From Pseudoduganella albidiflava (GTDB lineage: Bacteria; Pseudomonadota; Gammaproteobacteria; Burkholderiales; Burkholderiaceae_D): 64,000 nt of DNA. The stretch spans positions 2,232,001 to 2,296,000 of the forward strand of contig NZ_CP036401.1 of assembly GCF_004322755.1 (NCBI RefSeq), read 5' to 3'. The notes below the pieces were generated by a model. That model saw nothing but the letters and a program-made list of their open reading frames with translations. It ran no database searches and was not told the DNA's origin. The translations under genes and the position numbers were made by a program. The number at the start of each line of letters is the position of its first letter. Position 1 is the first letter of the stretch. Of this stretch, positions 34,682-42,479 are shown one piece after another.

Positions 34682-35413
34682 TCAGTTGCCGCTGACCAGG
34701 CGGTTGCCGGCCTGGGTCATGTCGTCCGCGGCCTTGAACAGTTTCATCTGCACTTCGAACGTCCGGTTCAGGCTCATCGTCGCCACCATCTCTTCGACAG
34801 CGGAGACGTTCGAGCCTTCCAGGTGGCCCGGGCGCACGGTGACGGTGTTGTCCGTCATCAGCGGCTGGCCGTCGCGGGACACGATCAGGCCCGCCTCGTT
34901 CTTGGTCAGCTCGCTGCCTTCGGCGCGCACCAGTTTCAGCTTGTCGATGACCTGCATCTCGCCGCGGCCGCCCGGGCTCTGGATCGACACGGTACCGTCC
35001 TGGCCGATCTCGACCTTGCTGTGGATCGGCAGCGTGATCGGGCCGCCTTCGCCCAGGATCGGCATGCCGTTCACGGTCATGGTGCCATCCTGGTCCAGCG
35101 TGATCGCGCCGGCGCGGGTGTAGGCTTCGCCGGTCGGACCTTCGACGGCGAAGTAGCCGGGGCCGGAAATGGCCACGTCCATGTCGCGGCCGGTCGGGCG
35201 CAGCGTGCCCTGCTTGGTCGAGATCGCATTGGCCTGCATGGTGGCCATGTGGCGGTCGTCGTAGCCATAGCCGGCCGCCTTTTGCGCGGTGGCCAGTTCC
35301 AGGTTGGCCCGGAAGCCACCCGTGTCCATGTTCGCGAGATTGTTGGCGTGTACCTGCTGGCCCCGCAGGGCCCGCTCGGCACCGCTCATCGCGGTATAGA
35401 TCAGCGCATCCAT
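34682..35413 (-). CDS. flgF: Flagellar proximal rod protein FlgF
   Basis: This 243-residue proximal rod subunit shows MDALIYTAMSGAERALRGQQ with VHANNLANMDTGGFRA at the N-terminus, RDMDVAISGPGYFAVEGPTG in the middle and HLEGSNVSAVEEMVATMSLN with FEVQMKLFKAADDMTQAGNR at the C-terminus. All are standard for FlgF. It lies 12 nt behind flgE and is the last gene before the repeat-containing gap. Confidence 0.95.
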   Translation of the reverse strand: MDALIYTAMSGAERALRGQQVHANNLANMDTGGFRANLELATAQKAAGYGYDDRHMATMQANAISTKQGTLRPTGRDMDVAISGPGYFAVEGPTGEAYTRAGAITLDQDGTMTVNGMPILGEGGPITLPIHSKVEIGQDGTVSIQSPGGRGEMQVIDKLKLVRAEGSELTKNEAGLIVSRDGQPLMTDNTVTVRPGHLEGSNVSAVEEMVATMSLNRTFEVQMKLFKAADDMTQAGNRLVSGN

Positions 35414-35425
35414 GTCAGCTCAGCC

Positions 35426-36628
35426 TTACATTGCCTGCATCAGGGATTGCAGCATCTGGTTCTCGGTGGTGATTACCTTCGAGTTGGCCTGGTAATTACG
35501 CTGCGAACCCATCAGGCCCACCAGTTCGGACGTGATGTCCACGTTCGAGCCTTCCAGCGTGGCGGTCGACAGGCTGCCGGCCACGCTCTTGCCCGGGTTG
35601 TCCAGGCTGACCGTGCCGACGTCGGCGCCGTTCGCGGTCCAGCTGGTGTCGCTCACCGGGATCAGCGCATCTTCGTTCGAGAAGGTGGCCAGCTTGATCT
35701 GGCCGACGGCCTGCTGTTCGCCGTTCGAGTACTTGGCGACTACCTTGCCGTCCGACGCCAGTTCCACGCCGACATACTGGCCGGTCGTGTAGCCATCGGC
35801 GATGTTGACCGAGGTGGTCGCTTCGCCCGCCTGGAACGTGGTGCCCACGTAGTCCAGCGTGATGTTCATCTCGGCGGCCGGCGCCGGGTCGTAGGTCATC
35901 GCCAGCGTGGTCGGGTCGTTGGTCAGCTTGCCGTCCTGGTCGAAGGTGAGGGTGATGCCGGTGCCGGCCGAAGGCGCCTGGCCGTCGATCAGCGTGTACA
36001 CGGCAACGCTGTTGGTGGCGTCGTCGGTACGGGCGAAGTACTGGCTCACCGTGTGGCTCTTGCCCTGGCTGTCATACGCCAGCGTGACCTTGGTCATGTT
36101 GTAGCTGGCGGGGTCCGGGGCGGCCGGGTCGAAGGCGATGGCCGGCTTCTTCCAGTCGGCCGACAGGTTGGCGGCGAAGTCGATCTCGGTGGTCGGCTTG
36201 GCCTTCAGCGTCTGCGTCGGCACCTTGATATCGCCCGGCACGCCGTCCGATTCCACGCCCGGCGTCAGCTGGTTGCCCTGCACGCGGCGGCCGGCGCTGT
36301 CGACCAGGAAGTCGGAGCCGTCCTTGGTGAAGATGCCGACGCGGCTGTACACGGTCTCGCCGGAGCCGGTCTTGCTGACGAAGAAGCCGCGGCCATTGAT
36401 CGAGGCATCCAGCGAGCGGCCGGTGGACAGCACGCCGCCGGACAGGCCGATGTTCTGCGTGGTCGAACCCACCTGCACGCCGGTCGGCTGGCTGCCCGCG
36501 TACATCGAGGAGAAGTTGGCGCGCTGCGCCTTGTAGCCGTAGGTGCTGGCGTTGGCGATGTTGTTCGAAATGCTGTTCAGCTGCTCGTTGACGGCCTGGA
36601 TGCCGGACAGTGCGATATTGAAGCTCAT
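35426..36628 (-). CDS. flgE: Flagellar hook protein FlgE
   Basis: This 400-residue hook subunit has the N-terminus MSFNIALSGIQAVNEQLNSI and SNNIANASTYGYKAQRANFS, the hook-type GLSGGVLSTGRSLDASINGR, and the C-terminus LEGSNVDITSELVGLMGSQR with YQANSKVITTENQMLQSLMQ. The length is typical of FlgE (~400). It is secreted through the flagellar export gate, capped by FlgD and length-controlled by FliK. It lies 12 nt after flgD. Confidence 0.96.
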   Translation of the reverse strand: MSFNIALSGIQAVNEQLNSISNNIANASTYGYKAQRANFSSMYAGSQPTGVQVGSTTQNIGLSGGVLSTGRSLDASINGRGFFVSKTGSGETVYSRVGIFTKDGSDFLVDSAGRRVQGNQLTPGVESDGVPGDIKVPTQTLKAKPTTEIDFAANLSADWKKPAIAFDPAAPDPASYNMTKVTLAYDSQGKSHTVSQYFARTDDATNSVAVYTLIDGQAPSAGTGITLTFDQDGKLTNDPTTLAMTYDPAPAAEMNITLDYVGTTFQAGEATTSVNIADGYTTGQYVGVELASDGKVVAKYSNGEQQAVGQIKLATFSNEDALIPVSDTSWTANGADVGTVSLDNPGKSVAGSLSTATLEGSNVDITSELVGLMGSQRNYQANSKVITTENQMLQSLMQAM

Positions 36629-36640
36629 GACGGGTCCTTG

Positions 36641-37360
36641 TTACAGAGAGGTGGTGGCGGCGCCGGCAGCGGCGACAGCGGTGGAGTTGGATTTACCGTT
36701 GAAGGCGGTAATTGCGCTCGGTGCGACTTCGCCCACATTGGCGACGTTCAGCACAATGCTGCCGTTCGAGCCCAGGCGCACACTGTTCAGGCGGCCGGCG
36801 ATATCGAGCGCCGGCGTTTCGCCCGAGGAAGTGACGACCTGCATCTTGTAATTCCCCGGCGGCAAGCCCATCGCCGTCGGGTCGATCGACACCGGCGACG
36901 TGCCCGCGGTCAGCGGGCCCAGTGCCAGTTCGTGGGGGACGCCGTCGGCGCCGGTCAGCACCAGGGTCGTCTTGCTGCTGTTCGAGCCCAGCGTGACCGC
37001 GCCGCCGACCTTTGCGCCGTCCAGCTGCACGCTGGTGGCGCTGGCCATCACTTCGGAGCCCACCTGGGCGCCCAGGCCCAGCACCTGCATGCTTTGCAGC
37101 ACGCTGGCGTTGTTGCTGGTCAGCGAAGCCAGGCTTTGCAGCGCTTCGGTCTGCGACAGCTGGGTCAGCTGTTGGACGAACTGCGCCGGGTCCGACGGGG
37201 CCAGCGGATCCTGGTTCTGGATCTGCGCCACCAGCAGCTTGGTGAACATTTCCTGGGTTTCGCTGGTCTTGCCAGCGGCGCTGGTGCCATTGGCGAGCGG
37301 GGTAGTGCTCGCGTTCGCCGCGGCTGCGCCGGCGGAATTGGTAAAGAGATTGGTTTCCAT
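36641..37360 (-). CDS. flgD: Flagellar hook capping protein FlgD
   Basis: This 239-residue scaffold for hook assembly contains the conserved FTKLLVAQIQNQDPLAPSDP and AQFVQQLTQLSQTEALQSLA (residues ~38-78). A C-terminal Ig/FN3-like part follows, with GLPPGNYKMQVVTSSGETPA. Its gene lies 2 nt after flgC. No signal peptide is present, as expected for export by the flagellar system. Confidence 0.95.
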   Translation of the reverse strand: METNLFTNSAGAAAANASTTPLANGTSAAGKTSETQEMFTKLLVAQIQNQDPLAPSDPAQFVQQLTQLSQTEALQSLASLTSNNASVLQSMQVLGLGAQVGSEVMASATSVQLDGAKVGGAVTLGSNSSKTTLVLTGADGVPHELALGPLTAGTSPVSIDPTAMGLPPGNYKMQVVTSSGETPALDIAGRLNSVRLGSNGSIVLNVANVGEVAPSAITAFNGKSNSTAVAAAGAATTSL

Positions 37361-37362
37361 GA

Positions 37363-37779
37363 TCAGCTTTCGCCCAGTTTCAGGAGGGATTGCTGCATGC
37401 CGCGCAGGCGGCCCAGCACTTCGACATTCGTTTCAAAGGCACGCGAGGCGGACATCATGTCCGTCATTTCGGCGACCTGGTTGACGTTCGGGTAGAACAC
37501 GATGCCGTCGGCATTGGCCATCGGATTGTCGGGTTCGTACACCTTGCGCAGCGGCTCGGCGCTCTCGACCACGTCGAGCACCTGCACGCGCCCGCCGCTG
37601 TCGGCGTTCGGGCCTTCGTTCATGACAGCGGCAAACACGGGCTTGCGGGCCCGGTACGTGTCGTTTTCATTGCCGGACACCGAATCGGCATTGGCCAGGT
37701 TCGATGCCACCGTATTCAGGCGCACCGTCTGCGCCGCCATGGCGGAACCGGCGATCTGGGAAATATCCTTGAAACTCAT
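37363..37779 (-). CDS. flgC: Flagellar proximal rod protein FlgC
   Basis: This 138-residue rod subunit reads DISQIAGSAMAAQTVRLNTV with ASNLANADSVSGNE at the N-terminus and VNQVAEMTDMMSASRAFETN with VEVLGRLRGMQQSLLKLGE at the C-terminus, as in FlgC. The first gene of the operon, flgB, lies 98 nt upstream. Confidence 0.95.
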   Translation of the reverse strand: MSFKDISQIAGSAMAAQTVRLNTVASNLANADSVSGNENDTYRARKPVFAAVMNEGPNADSGGRVQVLDVVESAEPLRKVYEPDNPMANADGIVFYPNVNQVAEMTDMMSASRAFETNVEVLGRLRGMQQSLLKLGES

Positions 37780-37877
37780 TAGTTCTCCTGCTGGGCTGAC
37801 AGGGCGGTTATCGACGCGCCCCGAGCTTTCTGAATGACAAACTCGCCATGATGTGCGGAAATATTTTCCCGCCCGGC

Positions 37878-38240
37878 TTACTGTCCGTTGATCGCCTTGG
37901 CCAGGCCGCGCAGCTTCATGTTGACGAAGGTGAGGCTGGTCTGGAAGTCGGTGGCATTCTGCGAGAACGCTGCCTGTTCGACGCCGATCTCGACGGTGTT
38001 GCCGTCGGTGCTCGGGTGGAACGGCACGCGGTACAGCGGATCGCTGTCACCCATCAGCGCCAGACCGCCCGCGTCCTGCGAGCGCAGCTGCGCCATCGAT
38101 GCGGCGAAGTCGATATCCTGGGCCTGGAAGCCCGGCGTGTTTTCGTTGGCGATGTTCGAGGCCAGGACGCGGGTCCGTTCCGCCCGCAGGTGAAGCGCAT
38201 CGGCGTGGACCCCGGTGGCTTCCTTGAAGTTGATTCCCAT
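37878..38240 (-). CDS. flgB: Flagellar proximal rod protein FlgB
   Basis: This 120-residue rod subunit and first gene of the flg operon shows LRAERTRVLASNIANENTPG and FQAQDIDFAASM, then AAFSQNATDFQTSLTFVNMK at the C-terminus. The start at 38240 is set by a GGGAGA ribosome site just upstream; the open frame extends far beyond into non-homologous sequence. The 123 nt to the divergent flgA should carry both promoters. A sigma-54-like TGGC-TTGC pair there has the wrong spacing. Confidence 0.95.
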   Translation of the reverse strand: MGINFKEATGVHADALHLRAERTRVLASNIANENTPGFQAQDIDFAASMAQLRSQDAGGLALMGDSDPLYRVPFHPSTDGNTVEIGVEQAAFSQNATDFQTSLTFVNMKLRGLAKAINGQ

Positions 38241-38363
38241 TATTTCTCCCTGTGAGACGAGCCGCCCTACATGGCGTGACAGCCCATGTAAAATGGCCGC
38301 CGGCTGGCATGAAACATTGCCGGCCGTTTTGATCCAGATCAGGCCCTGCAGAAGGTGTTGCCC

Positions 38364-39074
38364 ATGTTCAACAAACGAATTGTACTCCGGTTTTTCCCTC
38401 TGTTGCTCATCGGCACCATCAAGTTTTCGGTGGCAGCACCGGTCACGAGCGAACAACTTGTCGCCCAGGTGCAACAGGCCGCGCAGGAACAGCTGAAAAG
38501 ACATGCCAGCCTGGCAAATTGGGTGGACGCCCAGTTCACTGTCGAGGTAGTGCGCAATAACCGGCCGATCGGTGCCTGCGCCCAGCCGCCCAGAGTGGAG
38601 CCGGCCGATGTGCGGACCCCGGCGCGCATGCGCTTCGTGGCAATCTGTCCAGACCAGGGTGGCTGGCGTTATGAATTCGTCACCCGCGCGAAGATTTCAG
38701 CGAAGGTGGCCGTTGCGGCAACGGACTTGCCAACAGGGAAAACCCTGTCGCCAGAAGATGTGTTGCTCGAGCGCCACGATATCAGCGGCATGCCCGACAG
38801 TTTCTCCGATCTGACGATGGTGCAGGACCTGGCCACGCGCCGCACCATCCGCGCCGGCGACGTGCTGCGGCAAAACATGCTGGTCGCCCCCACGCTGGTC
38901 AAGCGCGGCGACGCGGTCCGCATCGTGGCGAAACGCGAAGGCATCGAGGTCAGCATGGCCGGCGAGGCGCTGGACGGCGGCGGGCGCGGCACCTCGATTC
39001 GGGTGAAGAACGCCAGCGGTGTCACGATCCGGGCCCGGGTGACGGACATCGGCCAGGTCGAGCCCGCTGAGTGA
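38364..39074 (+). CDS. flgA: Flagellar P-ring assembly chaperone FlgA
   Basis: This 236-residue periplasmic chaperone assists FlgI polymerisation. A signal peptide (VLRFFPLLLIGTIKFSVAAP) precedes a mature part with the SAF domain near residue 125: AVAATDLPTGKTLSPEDVLL and TRRTIRAGDVLRQNML. VKRGDAVRIVAKREGIEVSM and the C-terminal RVKNASGVTIRARVTDIGQV are typical. The ATG at 38364 lies 8 nt after GAAGG, which favours it over a GTG at 38355. It is divergent from flgB, the standard arrangement. Confidence 0.94.
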   Translation: MFNKRIVLRFFPLLLIGTIKFSVAAPVTSEQLVAQVQQAAQEQLKRHASLANWVDAQFTVEVVRNNRPIGACAQPPRVEPADVRTPARMRFVAICPDQGGWRYEFVTRAKISAKVAVAATDLPTGKTLSPEDVLLERHDISGMPDSFSDLTMVQDLATRRTIRAGDVLRQNMLVAPTLVKRGDAVRIVAKREGIEVSMAGEALDGGGRGTSIRVKNASGVTIRARVTDIGQVEPAE

Positions 39075-39238
39075 CTGCGGAGTACAGCTTAAGTTCCCCT
39101 TGAAATCCGGTCACTTGGGCCGGCATCAAGGGCCGCGCCGGTTGCGGTCGACCCTGCCGCATGGCCTGCTAAGTTGAATGCGTATGCCGTAGCGATCGCA
39201 GCCGCGGTTCCGGCATGCACACCAACGGGGACCATGCC

Positions 39239-39880
39239 ATGAACGACCTGATGAAAACGCTGCGACAGCGATGCTTCGCCGCCGCAGCCATCGCTGCCTT
39301 TGCACTGAATGCCCACGCCGCCATCGGCAGCGCGAGTGCCGCCGACGTGACGCTCGACGGCGCACCTGCCGATGCGTTCGCCTACCAGGATGGCTGGAAC
39401 CCCCATGCCGGTCCGATGGGCGACACCAGCGGCTTCGGCACCGCCTTCGACGCCTTCGGCACGGGCGATTTCACGCTGCTGGCCAAGTACGAGGACTCCG
39501 GTTTTCCGGATACGAGTCCGCTGACGTTCACTTTCGCCCAGGCACCTGGCGGGACCAGCGGCACCTGGTCCGTCACCAATACCGGCAGCGACATCATCAC
39601 GCTCGACCTGGTATTCGCGATCCACGCCGGCAACCAGGGCGGTGCCTGGCTGTTCGACGACCAGGTCATCAATCCCGGCGCCACCGAAACGCTGCCCGGC
39701 ACGTGGCAGATCCTGTGGACCGTGGGAAATAACGGCTCGAATCCCGCATTCTCGAACCTGACGCTGTTCGAACGCGACAGGGTGACGACGCCGGTGCCGG
39801 AACCGGGCACGTACACGATGCTGCTGGCTGGCCTGGTGGTGACGGGCGTGGCGATGCGCCGGAGGAACAGGGCGCACTGA
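39239..39880 (+). CDS. PEP-CTERM sorting domain protein (first paralogue)
   Basis: This 213-residue exported protein has a signal peptide (residues ~8-32, ending near LNAHAA). A beta-rich domain follows that starts with AIGSASAADVTLDGAPADAF. The C-terminal PEP-CTERM anchor consists of VPEPGTYTMLLAGLVVTGVA and the basic MRRRNRAH. Such proteins are processed by exosortase and linked to extracellular polymer or biofilm matrix. The ATG at 39239 is chosen for GGGGA upstream. A close paralogue follows at 40187. Its place within a flagellar locus is unexplained; the mature function is unknown. Confidence 0.88.
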   Translation: MNDLMKTLRQRCFAAAAIAAFALNAHAAIGSASAADVTLDGAPADAFAYQDGWNPHAGPMGDTSGFGTAFDAFGTGDFTLLAKYEDSGFPDTSPLTFTFAQAPGGTSGTWSVTNTGSDIITLDLVFAIHAGNQGGAWLFDDQVINPGATETLPGTWQILWTVGNNGSNPAFSNLTLFERDRVTTPVPEPGTYTMLLAGLVVTGVAMRRRNRAH

Positions 39881-40186
39881 GCGGCGCGGACGGCGGCCCG
39901 GGCGGTCCGCCAGGCGGAGACGGGCGGCTGCCCTGAGCTGCAACGGCGGGGTGGCCGGGAAAACCAGAAGTCAACGTCTGAAAGGGTTTCGATATGGCAC
40001 TCTCTGTGCCCGGGCTACCAATGGATATTGAGCAGGTAGAACTTTTTATCCAATAAAACAAGGACTTGGACGACAACAAACGTCAAATAATGTACTTTAT
40101 TTCAATGTTTCCCTGTTAGACTTCAACTGTCTGCCTCGCCTGGCATTCCGTCGTCGGCGCTTCCGGCAATAACAAGTGGGGAAAAA
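39881..40186. promoter_or_regulatory. 306-nt intergenic region between PEP-CTERM paralogues
   Basis: The second half (about 40020-40130) is clearly AT-richer than the genome and probably carries the promoter of the second PEP-CTERM gene. A weak box pair TTGGAC and TAATGT with 16-nt spacing can be seen near 40066-40095, with only 3 of 6 matches each. No gene is evident. Confidence 0.35.
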
Positions 40187-40810
40187 ATGAAACTTCTAGT
40201 TCAAAAACTGGCTGCCGCATCGGCCATCCTGGCCTTTGCATTCAATGCGCACGCCGCGATCGGCAGCGCCAGCGCGGCGGATGTCACGCTCGACGGCCAG
40301 GCCGCCGACGCGTTCGCCTACGAGGCCGGCTGGAATCCGCATGCAGGGCCGAACGGCGATACCAGCGGCTTCGGCACGGCGTTCGACGGCACCGGCACGG
40401 AAAGCTTTTCGCTGCTGGACAAATACGACCATGACGAAGGCTTTGCCAATCTCGGTCCGCTGACGTTCACGTTCTCCGAAACCACCGGCAACAATGGCCT
40501 GTGGACGGTCACCAACACGAGCGCCACGTCGAACATCACGCTCGACCTCGTGTTCGCCATCCACGCCGGCAACCAGGGCGGCGCCTGGCTGTTCGATAAC
40601 CAGACCGTGCTGGCCGGCCAGACCTTGCAGGGCGACTGGGAAATCCTCTGGACCGTTGGCCAGGGCCAGGGCAACTCGCCCGACTTCTCCAACCTGACCC
40701 TGTTCTCGCGCGACGTGGTCACGACGCCGGTACCGGAGCCGGGCACCTATGCGATGCTGCTGGCCGGCCTGGCTGTCACGGCCGTGGTGCGCCGCCGCCG
40801 CAAGAGCTGA
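40187..40810 (+). CDS. PEP-CTERM sorting domain protein (second paralogue)
   Basis: This 207-residue paralogue of the preceding gene has the same layout. The signal peptide (KLLVQKLAAASAILAFAFNA) is followed by AIGSASAADVTLDGQAADAF, a WNPHAG.NGDTSGFGTAFDG segment, LDLVFAIHAGNQGGAWLFDN and VPEPGTYAMLLAGLAVTAVV plus RRRRKS. GTGGGGAAAAA precedes the ATG. The two proteins are alike along their whole length and clearly arose by tandem duplication. A strong terminator follows. They are likely surface or matrix proteins; the ligand is unknown. Confidence 0.9.
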   Translation: MKLLVQKLAAASAILAFAFNAHAAIGSASAADVTLDGQAADAFAYEAGWNPHAGPNGDTSGFGTAFDGTGTESFSLLDKYDHDEGFANLGPLTFTFSETTGNNGLWTVTNTSATSNITLDLVFAIHAGNQGGAWLFDNQTVLAGQTLQGDWEILWTVGQGQGNSPDFSNLTLFSRDVVTTPVPEPGTYAMLLAGLAVTAVVRRRRKS

Positions 40811-40826
40811 TTGGTCGACGGGCGTG

Positions 40827-40866
40827 AAAAAGGGGGCGGGCCCATCATGGGACCGCCCCCTTTTTT
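40827..40866 (+). terminator. Rho-independent terminator after the PEP-CTERM gene
   Basis: AAAAAGGGGGCGG pairs with CCGCCCCCTTTTT across a short loop and runs directly into a T-run. The element is symmetrical enough to work for the convergent glucosaminidase gene as well. Confidence 0.9.
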
Positions 40867-40935
40867 CATCGCCGCGCGCTGCAATGGCGCGTCACGCCAA
40901 CAATATCGTCAACAACCAGGCCAACAATCAGGCCA

Positions 40936-41712
40936 TCAATAGTCCGTGCGCGCGATGCGCGAGGCCAGTTTCGACAGTTTCTGCACATAGGCCGGGTCGG
41001 TGGCATAACCGCCGCGCGCCAGTCCGCTGGCGAACGCATGCGCGTCATCGCCGGCGTTGAGGGCTTTCTGGTAGCGCGGGTTGGACGCCAGCAGGTCGGC
41101 ATAGTCGCGGAACGCGCTGGCCTGGTCCGGGTAGCTGCGGAATTTCTCCACTTTCTTCACGGGCGTGCCGTGCTCGTACTCGGTGGTGACGTTGGCCGCC
41201 ACGTCGCCCTGCCATCCGCTGCCGGCCTTGATGCCGAACAGGTTGTTGCTGTCGGCGGTACCGTTGCGCAGCGGGCGCTGGCCCCAGCCGGACTCGAGCG
41301 CGGCGTGGGCCGCCACGATATCCGGCGACACACCGAGCCTGGCCGCGGCGACTTCCGCATGCGGCCGGATGGTTGCCAGGAATTGCTGCTGGGCGTCGCC
41401 ATCGATGCCGTTGCCATCGACCGCGCCGCTGACCGCGCCGTTACCCAATTCGGTGCCGCCGAGCGCCTGGGCCGCCAGCCTGGCGCGCAGCGCGGCGCCG
41501 TCGGCCGACAGCGGGGTGTCCGGGCTGTCGAAGGACATCCCGCCGCCCTGCGCGATGAAGGTCGCCACGTCGGCCTGCACGGCCTGGAACGCCGGCGAAA
41601 AGCCGGTACTGCCGCCGCCGCCGGCAAACGCGGACGGCAGGGCAGGGCGTGCCGAGGTCATGTTCGACACGGTGGCCGCGGTGGCCTGGGTGGGCATGGT
41701 CGGGAACGTCAT
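40936..41712 (-). CDS. Stand-alone FlgJ-type N-acetylglucosaminidase
   Basis: This 258-residue protein carries the glucosaminidase domain that normally forms the C-terminal half of FlgJ: IVAAHAALESGWGQRPLRNG with the catalytic Glu (~residue 141), SNNLFGIKAGSGWQGDV and RDYADLLASNPRYQKALNAG. The first ~105 residues are Ala/Gly-rich and not homologous to the rod-cap domain. No Sec signal is visible, consistent with export through the flagellar apparatus like FlgJ. The gene overlaps flgN by 1 nt. It probably opens peptidoglycan for the rod, with the single-domain FlgJ at 31155-31604 supplying the cap function. Confidence 0.85.
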   Translation of the reverse strand: MTFPTMPTQATAATVSNMTSARPALPSAFAGGGGSTGFSPAFQAVQADVATFIAQGGGMSFDSPDTPLSADGAALRARLAAQALGGTELGNGAVSGAVDGNGIDGDAQQQFLATIRPHAEVAAARLGVSPDIVAAHAALESGWGQRPLRNGTADSNNLFGIKAGSGWQGDVAANVTTEYEHGTPVKKVEKFRSYPDQASAFRDYADLLASNPRYQKALNAGDDAHAFASGLARGGYATDPAYVQKLSKLASRIARTDY

Positions 41713-42170
41713 CAGGCGGGTTCGTACGTCTGGTTATCGCCATGCAGCACGCGCTGCATGATCGTGAACTGTTCGGCGAGCAGGTCGCCATTGCGCTTGC
41801 TGGCCGCCTTGGCCGCCAGCACCATCTGTTCCAGCGCGCTCCAGTCGGCTTCCAGCCGGGCGCGCGGTTCCGGGCGCAGCAGGGTGAACACCTGCGCCAT
41901 CGACGCGCTTGCCCCTGTCAGCCGCGTGGCGAACTCAACGCGTTCCGCGCGCCGGCTTTCCAGCGTGTCGACCAGCGTGCCGATCTCGGCCGCGAGCTGG
42001 CCCAGCCGTTCCTGCTGGTGGCGGATGGCCGCATCGAACTGCTGCTCCAGCAGGTCGAGCAGGGTGCGGTACGCCGCCATGTCGTCGGCCACGCCCTGCA
42101 GCAATTGCGTCATCGCCGCCTGGCGGGTCGTGCCGGTCGTGCCCACCGTGGCATTCACTGCTGCCGTCAC
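41712..42170 (-). CDS. flgN: Flagellar export chaperone FlgN
   Basis: This 152-residue, helical, cytoplasmic chaperone for the hook-associated proteins FlgK and FlgL has LLQGVADDMAAYRTLLDLLE with QQFDAAIRHQQERL, matching the FlgN helix, and SALEQMVLAAKAASKRNGDL in the C-terminal half. It lies 1 nt after flgM and its stop overlaps the glucosaminidase start, so the three genes form one unit. Confidence 0.87.
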   Translation of the reverse strand: MTAAVNATVGTTGTTRQAAMTQLLQGVADDMAAYRTLLDLLEQQFDAAIRHQQERLGQLAAEIGTLVDTLESRRAERVEFATRLTGASASMAQVFTLLRPEPRARLEADWSALEQMVLAAKAASKRNGDLLAEQFTIMQRVLHGDNQTYEPA

Positions 42171-42171
42171 G

Positions 42172-42474
42172 TCACTGGCCCCCGTGGAAACGCTGGATCA
42201 TGCCGGCCAGCTTGCCGGCGTTGAATGGCAGCTCGCCCTTGGCGAGCGCGTCGCGCAACATCGCCACCTTGGCATGGTCGAAGTCGGGCATCTCCTTCAT
42301 CGCCTGCATGGCGGGCTGGAGCACGGAAGACTGCAGCGGCGCGCTGGCCGCCGGGGCGGCTGCCTTGGGCGCCTCCGCCGGGGCCGTGTCGGTAACGGTC
42401 TGTACCGGCATCACGCCCGGGGTTCCACTGGAAATTCGCATACGTTGACCTCTTGACTTGGTTTCGATCGCCAT
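42172..42474 (-). CDS. flgM: Anti-sigma-28 factor FlgM
   Basis: This 100-residue inhibitor of FliA is secreted through the finished hook so that late genes are switched on. It has a flexible Ala/Pro-rich N-terminus and a C-terminal sigma-binding part: FDHAKVAMLRDALAKGELPF with NAGKLAGMIQRF. It lies 5 nt after motB, in the same operon as fliA, so regulator and inhibitor are co-expressed. flgM with flgN at the end of a motor operon differs from the usual flgA-flgM-flgN grouping. Confidence 0.88.
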   Translation of the reverse strand: MAIETKSRGQRMRISSGTPGVMPVQTVTDTAPAEAPKAAAPAASAPLQSSVLQPAMQAMKEMPDFDHAKVAMLRDALAKGELPFNAGKLAGMIQRFHGGQ

Positions 42475-42479
42475 GTCCG

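Noticed and set aside
34598-37495. Plus-strand open frame (965 codons) across flgF, flgE, flgD and part of flgC
   Set aside because: Antisense to well-supported flagellar genes; His/Gly/Arg-rich composition is an artefact of codon bias.
38305-38320. Sigma-54-like TGGCATGAAACATTGC before flgA
   Set aside because: The distance between GG and GC is 11 nt instead of the strict 10, so it is not a valid -24/-12 promoter.
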